A program made the position numbers and the translations under genes. From Gammaproteobacteria bacterium F7 (GTDB lineage: Bacteria; Pseudomonadota; Gammaproteobacteria; Pseudomonadales; IMCC2047), in the NCBI GenBank assembly GCA_001593685.1, contig LUKI01000017.1, forward strand, positions 1-42,387: a DNA stretch of 42,387 nucleotides. Reading direction: 5' to 3'. Below, one piece after another: positions 35,778 through 42,387 of the stretch. Below the pieces are notes generated by a model that saw only the letters and a list, made by a program, of their open reading frames with translations, did not search any database and was not told where the DNA came from. Numbering within the stretch: position 1 is the stretch's first letter; each line of letters begins with the position of its first letter.

Positions 35778-36500
35778 TTACTTAGCTTTTGAGATGAAAC
35801 GTCTGCCGAAAGCGAGTAAACCCAAACCTATTAATGTTAGAGTTCCAGGCTCAGGCACTTCACCTGTGATTATTTGTTCAGCGTCACCAATGGTCATGTC
35901 GTCAAAGCCTAAAATATCGCTTCCTGTAGTTGAGGTGAATGCAATGTTTGTGTATGAGTTATTTGAGTCGATGAACCCCCAGAATAGAGATGAACCACTG
36001 GTTGAGGAACCGTCAATATCGTAACTTGTAGTTTGGTTTAAGATGTCGGTTAACACGAGGGTAAATTGGCCGCTAAAGTCACCAATATCTGTACCGTTGA
36101 AGCCAAAGGCACTAATAGCTGTCCCAAAGGAAATTTGGAAATTATTACCTGAGTTAATTTCTACAAAGTTGCTGCCCGAAGTTGCGAAGCGACCTGCAGG
36201 TGTTCCTGTCTCAATTTCCCCCCCACCGGATAAAACAGCTGTTAAACCACTGGAAGAGCCAGGAAAGTTTAGGTTAAGAGGTGGAATATCTCCGTCTGCA
36301 AATGATTCAAAGTCTTCCGTTCCTACGCCAGATAAGTTGGAAAGAAAATTATTTCTTGCAGCTGTACTGTTAACGCCTAAAACACCACCCGGTGAGTTGT
36401 CAACGCCCTCATAAACAACTGGAACCGCACTTACTTGGGTAGCGCTCAGCATCATGGTTACTGCAGCAGCGGCACCAAGTAACTTATATACGTGACTCAT
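35778..36500 (-). CDS. PEP-CTERM sorted secreted protein
   Basis: A 240-residue exported protein with a Sec signal peptide (ends S-A-T-Q-V-S-A-V-P) and a C-terminal tag: V-P-E-P-G-T, a hydrophobic helix (L-T-L-I-G-L-G-L-L-A-F-G), then R-R-F-I-S-K-A-K. The body is rich in Gly, Ser, Asn and Thr, with a core around F-G-F-N-G-T-D-I-G. A sigma-54-type promoter lies just upstream at 36545-36560, and a terminator follows. It differs in sequence from the gene at 18929 but probably shares its regulation and sorting. Confidence 0.9.
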   Translation of the reverse strand: MSHVYKLLGAAAAVTMMLSATQVSAVPVVYEGVDNSPGGVLGVNSTAARNNFLSNLSGVGTEDFESFADGDIPPLNLNFPGSSSGLTAVLSGGGEIETGTPAGRFATSGSNFVEINSGNNFQISFGTAISAFGFNGTDIGDFSGQFTLVLTDILNQTTSYDIDGSSTSGSSLFWGFIDSNNSYTNIAFTSTTGSDILGFDDMTIGDAEQIITGEVPEPGTLTLIGLGLLAFGRRFISKAK

Positions 36501-36544
36501 GGTAGAACTCCTTTTATATAAAAATTTTTAATTTCGCTTCCATA

Positions 36545-36560
36545 AGCATAATTTGGGCCA
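36545..36560 (-). promoter_or_regulatory. Sigma-54 (-24/-12) promoter for PEP-CTERM gene 2
   Basis: On the minus strand TGGCCCAAATTATGCT matches the consensus core TGGC-N9-TGC with GG and GC at the correct spacing. A start near 36533 gives a 33-bp leader. Confidence 0.65.
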
Positions 36561-36760
36561 GTTTGTTATTCCTTATATATCAGTAAGTTAAATTTTCTTT
36601 TATTAATGACTGTTAATTTTTTTGACAGATTTATTTTATTCGCTAGGTGGCGTGTAAATTTTGAGTTGAAGTTAAGCTATCCCTGTCAGTAGTAAAAGGG
36701 GCTGAAGGTCGACTATAAAAGGGTATCTGCTTTGATACCCTTTTTTCTGAGCCCTGATAG

Positions 36761-37312
36761 TTATTTGAAGTGGGTGTTCAGGTGCTCTTCGTATGCCGAC
36801 TCAATCCATTGGGTATCCCCAGCGATAACATTGTCGGCATGAAAGGTGGGGATCTGGTCACGTATGCTGAGATAGTTGTTAGTCATGATCAATGGCTGCA
36901 AGACATCGTCAATGTGAGTGGCATCTTTTAAAACGTAGCCTTTTCCCAGCTCGCTGCTTTTTAAGTTTGATGTGGTGACAATCATAAAGTGGTTCGCCGG
37001 AACCTGCCCACCTTCTCCGTAGTCGTCAGTGATAACAAAGGTTTTTTCATAGAGAAGCACTTCGTCCAGCCATTTGACCATCGGCGCAGGCATGTTAAAC
37101 CACATGAGGGGTGTGATGTAGATGATTGCTTCGGCCCAAAGCAGCTTTGTGACCTCTCTGTCTACGTCCCAGGTATCTTTTGTGACGTCGGATATTTTGA
37201 TGTGGTGGCCTTTGGCTTCAAGGTTTTTTTCAGTGAGATAGGTAAGAAAACTGTTCAGTTGCCCCTTCGCTTCAAAGATCGAGTAGCCCGCTGTTACGAG
37301 TAATATGTTCAT
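36761..37312 (-). CDS. mdaB: NAD(P)H-dependent quinone reductase, MdaB-like
   Basis: A 183-residue flavodoxin-fold oxidoreductase. It has the FMN/FAD-binding strand N-I-L-L-V-T-A-G-Y-S, then Y-I-T-P-L-M-W-F-N-M-P-A-P-M-V-K-W-L-D-E, which is characteristic of the MdaB/NQO1-like family, and D-D-Y-G-E-G-G near residue 97. It reduces quinones or related electrophiles by two electrons. It is divergent from a LysR gene, the usual layout for a regulator and its target. Confidence 0.88.
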   Translation of the reverse strand: MNILLVTAGYSIFEAKGQLNSFLTYLTEKNLEAKGHHIKISDVTKDTWDVDREVTKLLWAEAIIYITPLMWFNMPAPMVKWLDEVLLYEKTFVITDDYGEGGQVPANHFMIVTTSNLKSSELGKGYVLKDATHIDDVLQPLIMTNNYLSIRDQIPTFHADNVIAGDTQWIESAYEEHLNTHFK

Positions 37313-37377
37313 GATTGCTCCTGTTTATTAACTGAATGATGTGGTTGATGAGCAGTTTAATATCGGTTATAAAAATT

Positions 37378-37416
37378 AATAATTGGCTATTTTTTAAAAT
37401 AACTATTCGAATTATT
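37378..37416. promoter_or_regulatory. Inverted-repeat operator candidate between mdaB and the LysR gene
   Basis: AATAATT at 37378 pairs with AATTATT at 37410, and an inner AT-rich part (TATTTTTTAAAATA) is also symmetrical. It is in the short gap between divergent genes and could be the LysR-binding site. Confidence 0.35.
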
Positions 37417-37424
37417 TGAAGAAT

Positions 37425-38351
37425 ATGAACAAGATTGAAAATATGGCGCTGTTCGTTCGTGTGGTAAAAACCGGTGGGCTGGCAGCTGCAGGGCGGCAGG
37501 TGGGTTTGTCTCCGGCCAGTGTGACTGGCCGTATTAACGCGCTGGAACAGCATTACAATGCGCGTTTTTTAAATCGCACCACGCGAAAAATTTCGTTAAC
37601 CAGTGTGGGACAGCGTTTTTATGAGGGCTGTTTGCGTGTGCTGGCTGAGATCGACGAAACTGAGGCACTACTACAGAGAGACCAACAGGCGTTATGCGGA
37701 CCACTGCGTGTTACGGCAAGTTCTGATTTCGGACGGCAGTTTGTGGCGCCGGCGCTGGCAGATTTTGTTAAACAGCACCCCGGCGTCATTCCCTATCTAT
37801 TCCTTTCTGATGGTGTGGTTGATCTGGTGGGGCAGGGCTTTGATCTGGGTATTCGCTTTGGAAACTTGCCCGATAGTAATCTCATTATGCGTCGCTTAGC
37901 GGAAAACCCCCGTGTACTGGTAGCGTCGCCTTCCTATTTGAAAACGCATGGCGAACCAGCGCGACCTAAAGACTTGGAGCAGCATGCCTGTTTGGTGATG
38001 GAGCGGTTGGGCGAGCCTTTGAACGAGTGGTATTTTCACTCCGCTGAAGGTTCGGAGCGTATCAATGTCACGCCTGCGCTGATGAGCAATGACGGTGCCA
38101 TTATCCGTCATTGGGCGCTGTCTGGTGTTGGTATTGCCTATAAGTCCCTGTGGGACGTTAAACACGATCTTGCCGCTGGTAAATTAGCAACACTGCTAAA
38201 TGATTATGTCCTCAGTTTTCAAGCCAGTGATGGTGAGGATGCCGGGCTGAAAATCGTTTATCCAAGCCGTCGCTATGTACCGCTGCAGGTGGCGGGGTTT
38301 ATTGATTTTTTGAAGGATCGGTTGTCTGACGAAACCTTGCTACACAGGTAG
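37425..38351 (+). CDS. LysR-type transcriptional regulator
   Basis: A 308-residue regulator of the LTTR family. The winged helix-turn-helix lies at the N-terminus (F-V-R-V-V-K-T-G-G-L-A-A-A-G-R, then L-S-P-A-S-V-T-G-R-I), followed by a linker helix and the periplasmic-binding-like effector domain (A-S-S-D-F-G near 95, then D-L-G-I-R-F-G near 142). It probably controls the divergent mdaB-type gene in response to a quinone or oxidant. The ATG at 37425 is preferred to an in-frame TTG at 37416. Confidence 0.92.
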   Translation: MNKIENMALFVRVVKTGGLAAAGRQVGLSPASVTGRINALEQHYNARFLNRTTRKISLTSVGQRFYEGCLRVLAEIDETEALLQRDQQALCGPLRVTASSDFGRQFVAPALADFVKQHPGVIPYLFLSDGVVDLVGQGFDLGIRFGNLPDSNLIMRRLAENPRVLVASPSYLKTHGEPARPKDLEQHACLVMERLGEPLNEWYFHSAEGSERINVTPALMSNDGAIIRHWALSGVGIAYKSLWDVKHDLAAGKLATLLNDYVLSFQASDGEDAGLKIVYPSRRYVPLQVAGFIDFLKDRLSDETLLHR

Positions 38352-38420
38352 TCCATTTGAGCGAAAAAACGCGTATGTATGGTTAATGTTTTATCTATAC
38401 CAATAGTAATGAGGTGCCAG

Positions 38421-39362
38421 ATGATGTTGTCAAAACTTAGGGTGGGTGCCTGCCTCTCTGCGTTAACGCTATGTATCGGGTGTTCACCGCTTCATCATAC
38501 GGTGACTGACCCTGTAGAGGACACTGAACCTTACCGGTTCAAGGTTATTGAACAGATTGTCTTTTCACCTGACCATTGGCCGCAACCATTACAGGCCGAT
38601 CTATATCTCCCCTACAGCTCATTGCACTTGCCGGTAGTGCTGATGGTGCACGGCGGCGGCTGGTCCGGGCGTGACCGAAGTGATATGCAGTCAACTGCGA
38701 AAAAGCTCGCAAAACACGGCTATGCTGTTTTCAATGTCAGCTATCGCTTTGCGCCTGAGTTTACTTATCCAGCCCAGCTGCATGACTTGCAATTAGCCCT
38801 GCTGTGGCTGCAAAACAATGCGCAAAAGTATCAGCTCGATATGGCGCGGTTAAATGGTTGGGGGTATTCATCAGGGGCGCACTTAATTGCGCAGCTGGCC
38901 AGTGTATCGCCGGGGCAAGCTCAGTCACTGGTATTATCCGAGGAATTACCAAGGCTACGCGCGGTAGTTGCGGGAGGCATTCCCGCTGACCTCAGCCAAT
39001 ATAGTGGCAGCCCGATCGTGACCCCTTTTCTGGGGGCTGATCTGCATGAAAACCCTGACTTATACCGGCAGGCCTCGCCAATAAACCATATTTCTGATCG
39101 CACACCGCCGACATTTCTATATCACGGTAAGTATGATTTTTTGGTGGAGAAAGAACAGTCGATTAATTATTACCAATCACTGCTCGATAAAGGCATTGCC
39201 GCTGAGCTCTATCTTCACCCTTTATGGGGGCATTTTGCGATGTTTTTATTGGGTGGCGGGGCCGAAAGCAAAGGACTTGTGTTCCTCAATCAACACAATA
39301 TTGAGGCTGGTGAGTCGTCTTCGCTTTCTACCCGAAGCGTGAGTTTCAAGCCCCCAGAGTAG
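38421..39362 (+). CDS. Alpha/beta hydrolase lipoprotein, esterase type
   Basis: A 313-residue exported esterase. The lipoprotein signal ends at L-C-I-G-C with the lipidated cysteine at residue 21. The catalytic parts of the hormone-sensitive-lipase-like fold are clear: H-G-G-G-W for the oxyanion hole, nucleophile G-Y-S-S-G-A-H, acid in Y-H-G-K-Y-D, and histidine in H-P-L-W-G-H-F. The ATG at 38421 follows GAGGTG and gives a clean signal peptide; upstream in-frame ATGs do not. The substrate is unknown but probably a short-chain ester. It follows the LysR gene at 69 bp but need not be its target. Confidence 0.9.
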   Translation: MMLSKLRVGACLSALTLCIGCSPLHHTVTDPVEDTEPYRFKVIEQIVFSPDHWPQPLQADLYLPYSSLHLPVVLMVHGGGWSGRDRSDMQSTAKKLAKHGYAVFNVSYRFAPEFTYPAQLHDLQLALLWLQNNAQKYQLDMARLNGWGYSSGAHLIAQLASVSPGQAQSLVLSEELPRLRAVVAGGIPADLSQYSGSPIVTPFLGADLHENPDLYRQASPINHISDRTPPTFLYHGKYDFLVEKEQSINYYQSLLDKGIAAELYLHPLWGHFAMFLLGGGAESKGLVFLNQHNIEAGESSSLSTRSVSFKPPE

Positions 39363-39401
39363 GGCAGTAATAACGCTCATCTGATGGCTTAGTTTGATTG
39401 C

Positions 39402-39722
39402 TTATTTAAATTTAACCGCTGTTCCGCTGACGCTAACCATCATCATTGCGCCTTGCTCGCCGACCACTTCATAATCGATATCGATACCAACAATGCCGTC
39501 TGCGCCGAGTTGCTGAGCTCTTTCTTCCATGTCTTGAAAGGCAATCTCGCGGGCTTTACCCATTTCTTTCTCGTAGGCGCCGGATCGACCACCAACAATG
39601 TCGCGAACCTTGCCAAACAGGTCTTTAAAAATATTGGCGCCAAGAATCGCCTCACCAACAACGACGTCTAAATAATCAGAAATTTCCTTACCATCCACAA
39701 CAGAGGTGGTTGTTTTCAACAT
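39402..39722 (-). CDS. YbjQ/UPF0145 family protein
   Basis: A 106-residue protein of the YbjQ (UPF0145) family, which forms beta-rich oligomers proposed to bind heavy metals. Diagnostic stretches: [10 protein letters not shown] near residue 21, A-R-E-I-A-F-Q-D-M near 62, and [11 protein letters not shown] near 79. The function is unproven in most bacteria. It stands alone on the minus strand with a GGGAG ribosome site. Confidence 0.92.
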   Translation of the reverse strand: MLKTTTSVVDGKEISDYLDVVVGEAILGANIFKDLFGKVRDIVGGRSGAYEKEMGKAREIAFQDMEERAQQLGADGIVGIDIDYEVVGEQGAMMMVSVSGTAVKFK

Positions 39723-39828
39723 AGCTTTCTCCCAGTCATAAAAATTAGTGGGGTTAATATAATCGAAAAAAACCTACGTTAAGAGTGTTTGGTAAGGAGA
39801 CTTTGGCTTGTCTGGCTGCCGCTAGTGT

Positions 39829-40536
39829 TTAATCACCGATAAAATCAAGCGTCAACAGCAGACGACACTCTCCGTCCAACACAGCTGGCGAGCGGTGCAC
39901 CAGACCGGCTCCTTCGTTTCCTTCCCAGAGTTCACCTTTAAGCAGTGCAACATCACCCTGTTTAAGATGATGAATATCTCGAGGGTTACAAAAAAGCCCC
40001 GACTCTTCATCGGTTTTACCCAGGCTTCCGCTACCTAATTTCGTGCGATCAATCAGATGGTGCGGAAGCCAGTCTGTAGCGCTGCCCTGGTAGGTTGTCA
40101 CCAGTCGGCAAGGAACCCGATCAACGTGAAATTTGGGGCACATGGCTCGATTCAGAGCCGTTAGTCTTAAGCCAACGCGTTTAAGATCAAACAAACAGCA
40201 AAACATATCGACTAACCGGGCAATATCTTTGCTCAGAGCTGTATAGGCTGATGTGCCGAGTGTTTCATTAATGCTGTTATAGACACTTTTTGCCGTCACT
40301 GTCATTGAGGTTTGCAGTGTTGGCTTATTGCTTAGAAGGCTACTAACGTCCATGGCCAACCCGCTGGAAAGTTCACGCTGCCAGACGGCGATGTTGATAT
40401 TCTCCTGATAGATATCGGCGAGAACTTCGGGCTTGCTTCCTTCAATCGAGCGTCGAACGGGTTTTTCTAATGACCACTTTTCTGTTGTTACGTTTTCTAG
40501 AAATTGGTGCTGATCAATAGCGGCTGCTGTATTCAT
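39829..40536 (-). CDS. DUF1826 family protein
   Basis: A 235-residue protein of the DUF1826 family, often found beside COG0523 (CobW-type) GTPases in proteobacteria. Conserved-looking parts include [15 protein letters not shown] and L-V-H-R-S-P, with histidines and cysteines suggestive of metal binding. Its ATG (40536) overlaps the stop of the upstream GTPase gene (ATGA) and has a GGAGGG ribosome site, so the two are translationally coupled. An in-frame ATG at 40551 is less likely. Its role in metal handling is inferred from this partnership and the Zur-like site upstream. Confidence 0.88.
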   Translation of the reverse strand: MNTAAAIDQHQFLENVTTEKWSLEKPVRRSIEGSKPEVLADIYQENINIAVWQRELSSGLAMDVSSLLSNKPTLQTSMTVTAKSVYNSINETLGTSAYTALSKDIARLVDMFCCLFDLKRVGLRLTALNRAMCPKFHVDRVPCRLVTTYQGSATDWLPHHLIDRTKLGSGSLGKTDEESGLFCNPRDIHHLKQGDVALLKGELWEGNEGAGLVHRSPAVLDGECRLLLTLDFIGD

Positions 40537-41747
40537 GCGCTTTCCCTCCATGCAGGGAAGGGGTCGTTCAATGTTACCCAGTAATCCTTCCCTTTAATCA
40601 CTTCACTTTCGGTTAGTAAGCACTCATCGAGCGCCTGAGTCATGGCCGCCTGGTCTAGTTGCTGACCAATAAACACTAATTCCTGCCGCATATCGCCGAA
40701 TGGCTCAACCCACTGTTTTTCTATGTTGGCCAAATACTCTTCGTCAGTAGGCCAGTTTTCTTTTGGAATAGATTTCCAGAACATGCCGGCAAAACCGTAG
40801 TGCGCAATACCTCCCGCCTGGCTCCATTGCCCCGCAAATTCAGGACGAGAGGCGAGCCAAAAGTAGCCTTTGGAGCGGATTAGTTTGCCGAACCGGCTGG
40901 TATCATGAAGAAACTGATAAAATTTATCGGGATGGAAGGGGCGGCGGGCCATATAGCTGAAGCTGCCAATACCGTACTCTTCTGTTTCTGGAATGTGTTC
41001 GCCACGCATTTCCTTAAGCCAGCCTGGCGCTTGCTGAGCATGTTCAAAATCGAATAGACCCGTGTTGAGTACCGCATCAATATCTACTTTGCCCTGAGAG
41101 ATGGGAATAATTCGGGCGCGAGTATTAAGTGTTTTAAGGATAGCGGTCAGTCGCTCGATATCAGCGTTTTCAGCTAAGTCTGTTTTACTAATGAGGATAA
41201 CGTCAGCAAATTCCACTTGGTCAACAAGAAGGTCGGCAACGCAGCGCTCATCGTCGTCGCCAAGGGACTCTCCTGTTTCCTGTAAAGATTTAGCTTCGTC
41301 GTAATCTTTGAGGAAGTTGACCGCGTCGACCACCGTCACCATCGTATCCAGTGTGGCGACATCTGATAATGAAACGCCATCTTCATCGGCAAAGGTGAAG
41401 GTTTCCGCGACGGGTAACGGTTCAGATATACCGGTTGATTCAATAACCAGGTAGTCAAATCGGCCATCTTTTGCCAGTTTGTCGACTTCCAGCAGCAGGT
41501 CTTCGCGCAGGGTGCAGCAAATGCAGCCATTACTCATTTCTACCAGTTTTTCATCACTACGATTAAGGGAAACTTCATTTTGAACAATTGACGCATCAAT
41601 GTTGATTTCGCTCATGTCATTAACGATGACAGCGACTCTTTTTCCTTGCCGATTATTCAGAATATGGCTTAGAACCGTTGTTTTACCGGCACCAAGGAAA
41701 CCTGAGAGCACTGTCACGGGTAAGCGTTGCTGGAGGGCTTTAGGCAT
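40533..41747 (-). CDS. COG0523 (CobW/ZigA-type) GTPase, putative zinc metallochaperone
   Basis: A 404-residue G3E-family GTPase. Walker A is G-F-L-G-A-G-K-T-T at residues 16-24, the metal-binding C-I-C-C is at 75-78, and S-T-G-I-S-E-P-L-P follows near 105. A long C-terminal CobW_C domain starts about residue 275. Family members deliver zinc to client proteins under zinc starvation. It is the first gene of a two-gene operon with DUF1826, behind a Zur-like palindrome, which supports the zinc role. Parts of this gene are duplicated, inverted, at the window end. Confidence 0.92.
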   Translation of the reverse strand: MPKALQQRLPVTVLSGFLGAGKTTVLSHILNNRQGKRVAVIVNDMSEINIDASIVQNEVSLNRSDEKLVEMSNGCICCTLREDLLLEVDKLAKDGRFDYLVIESTGISEPLPVAETFTFADEDGVSLSDVATLDTMVTVVDAVNFLKDYDEAKSLQETGESLGDDDERCVADLLVDQVEFADVILISKTDLAENADIERLTAILKTLNTRARIIPISQGKVDIDAVLNTGLFDFEHAQQAPGWLKEMRGEHIPETEEYGIGSFSYMARRPFHPDKFYQFLHDTSRFGKLIRSKGYFWLASRPEFAGQWSQAGGIAHYGFAGMFWKSIPKENWPTDEEYLANIEKQWVEPFGDMRQELVFIGQQLDQAAMTQALDECLLTESEVIKGKDYWVTLNDPFPAWRESA

Positions 41748-41824
41748 AGAGAAATACTCTTTATTTTAAGTTCAATTTGAGGTGAAAAGGTATATACCTT
41801 CAACGGGCAGCTCTTTAATAGAAC

Positions 41825-41837
41825 GTTATAACATAAC
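41825..41837 (-). promoter_or_regulatory. Zur-like operator upstream of the COG0523 gene
   Basis: GTTATAACATAAC is a perfect palindrome (GTTAT-AAC-ATAAC) matching the core of gammaproteobacterial Zur boxes. It is about 80 bp before the start of the zinc-type GTPase gene. The outer parts of the usual 23-bp box match less well. Confidence 0.6.
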
Positions 41838-42022
41838 ACTAATTATAATCAAAGAATCACAATGAAGTCCGCTTTTAAGCGGAATTTAATACGCCTTGGT
41901 ATTTTTGCTATAGCTTGATCAGCTAACGATGGAGTTACTCAAATGCTGCTATCTTTATGACCCGTCATTTGAGTGTAAAGGTGGCAGGGGAATTAAGCAC
42001 CAGGCTAATAGGTATTTGTCTG

Positions 42023-42340
42023 CTATCCCGTGACTCTAGATTCATGGCGATTGAAAACCGCACAGCGATTACGGCCATTACTCTTTGCCGTATACAGGGC
42101 AATATCGGCATGATTTAACAATTTATCAAAATCGACGTCCGTTGTCGCAATGCCAATGCTCACCGTTAACCTCTTTAAGGGGGAGCGCGCATGAGTAATA
42201 TTTTCATCGTTGATCTGTTGTCGCAATTTTTCAGCGATGAGCTCAGCACCCGCTATGTCTGTGCAGGGTAAAATGACGATAAATTCTTCACCGCCGTAAC
42301 GTGCGATAAAATCTGTTTCTCTGGGTAGGGCGCTAGCGGC
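42023..42340 (-). CDS. Diguanylate cyclase GGDEF domain, 5' end missing
   Basis: This is the C-terminal half of a GGDEF domain with the active-site signature R-Y-G-G-E-E-F, then L-T-V-S-I-G-I-A-T and A-D-I-A-L-Y-T-A-K-S-N-G-R-N-R at the end. It would make cyclic di-GMP. The frame has no natural start: upstream of about 42340 the sequence is an inverted copy of the COG0523 gene and the frame meets a stop. A TTG at 42226 opens a shorter frame that would cut the domain, so it is not taken as the real start. Confidence 0.8.
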   Translation of the reverse strand, partial: AASALPRETDFIARYGGEEFIVILPCTDIAGAELIAEKLRQQINDENITHARSPLKRLTVSIGIATTDVDFDKLLNHADIALYTAKSNGRNRCAVFNRHESRVTG

Positions 42341-42387
42341 AAAAGATGGCCGATTTGACTACCTGGTTATTGAATCAACCGGTATAT
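42338..42387. repeat. 50-bp exact inverted copy of 41426-41475
   Basis: The last 50 bases are the exact reverse complement of bases 41426-41475, inside the COG0523 gene. Identity ends abruptly at 42338. This is more likely an assembly or library artefact than biology. Confidence 0.9.

Overview
The window looks like chromosomal DNA of a marine-type gammaproteobacterium, possibly near Cellvibrionales; the order is a guess. Three things point this way: the icd / clpS-clpA / infA / bpt-aat / trxB neighbourhood, MaoP, Tdh-Kbl, SlyD and COG0523 genes of gammaproteobacterial type, and two PEP-CTERM proteins. Most genes have mid-range GC. The block at about 22.6-27.4 kb is clearly more AT-rich and looks acquired. 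No rRNA, tRNA or CRISPR array was seen.

Layout. 1-0.7 kb: the tail of an IS3-family transposase that has cut a probable PD-(D/E)XK nuclease gene. 0.9-7.3 kb (minus strand): a Calvin-cycle cluster of gph, bolA-type gene, form II RuBisCO (cbbM), class II aldolase and phosphoribulokinase, then a small monooxygenase and a glycosyltransferase. 7.5-10.1 kb: AI-2E-type permease, a membrane protein, slyD, and a 46-residue DUF3149 membrane protein behind tandem FNR/Anr-like boxes. 10.3-17.5 kb: conserved housekeeping genes including a whole N-degron pathway (aat, bpt, clpS, clpA). 17.8-22.6 kb: envelope and secreted proteins: a lipoprotein with a duplicated domain, DUF2164, a PEP-CTERM protein, a lipoprotein joining a MACPF pore-forming domain to a phage tail-collar domain, and a Rieske protein.

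22.6-27.4 kb is an AT-rich island. On the minus strand it held a small membrane protein, a NACHT (STAND) NTPase with pentapeptide-like C-terminal repeats, and a RelA/SpoT-like nucleotidyltransferase. A complete IS3-family element (23861-25046, 4-bp target duplication GCCT) now splits the NACHT gene. Removing the element and one GCCT copy restores one frame of about 713 codons. The layout resembles an antiphage or abortive-infection operon with an alarmone-type effector, and it is the best candidate here for an undescribed system.

27.5-42.4 kb: thpR, small unknown genes, kbl-tdh, a MATE transporter, maoP, a decayed gene, a second PEP-CTERM protein, a divergent mdaB-type/LysR pair, an esterase lipoprotein, a YbjQ protein, and a DUF1826-COG0523 zinc-type operon behind a Zur-like palindrome. 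Last comes a broken GGDEF gene. The final 50 bases exactly repeat, inverted, part of the COG0523 gene about 0.9 kb away, which suggests an assembly artefact at the window end.

Both PEP-CTERM genes have correctly spaced sigma-54 (-24/-12) promoters, so they are probably co-regulated.
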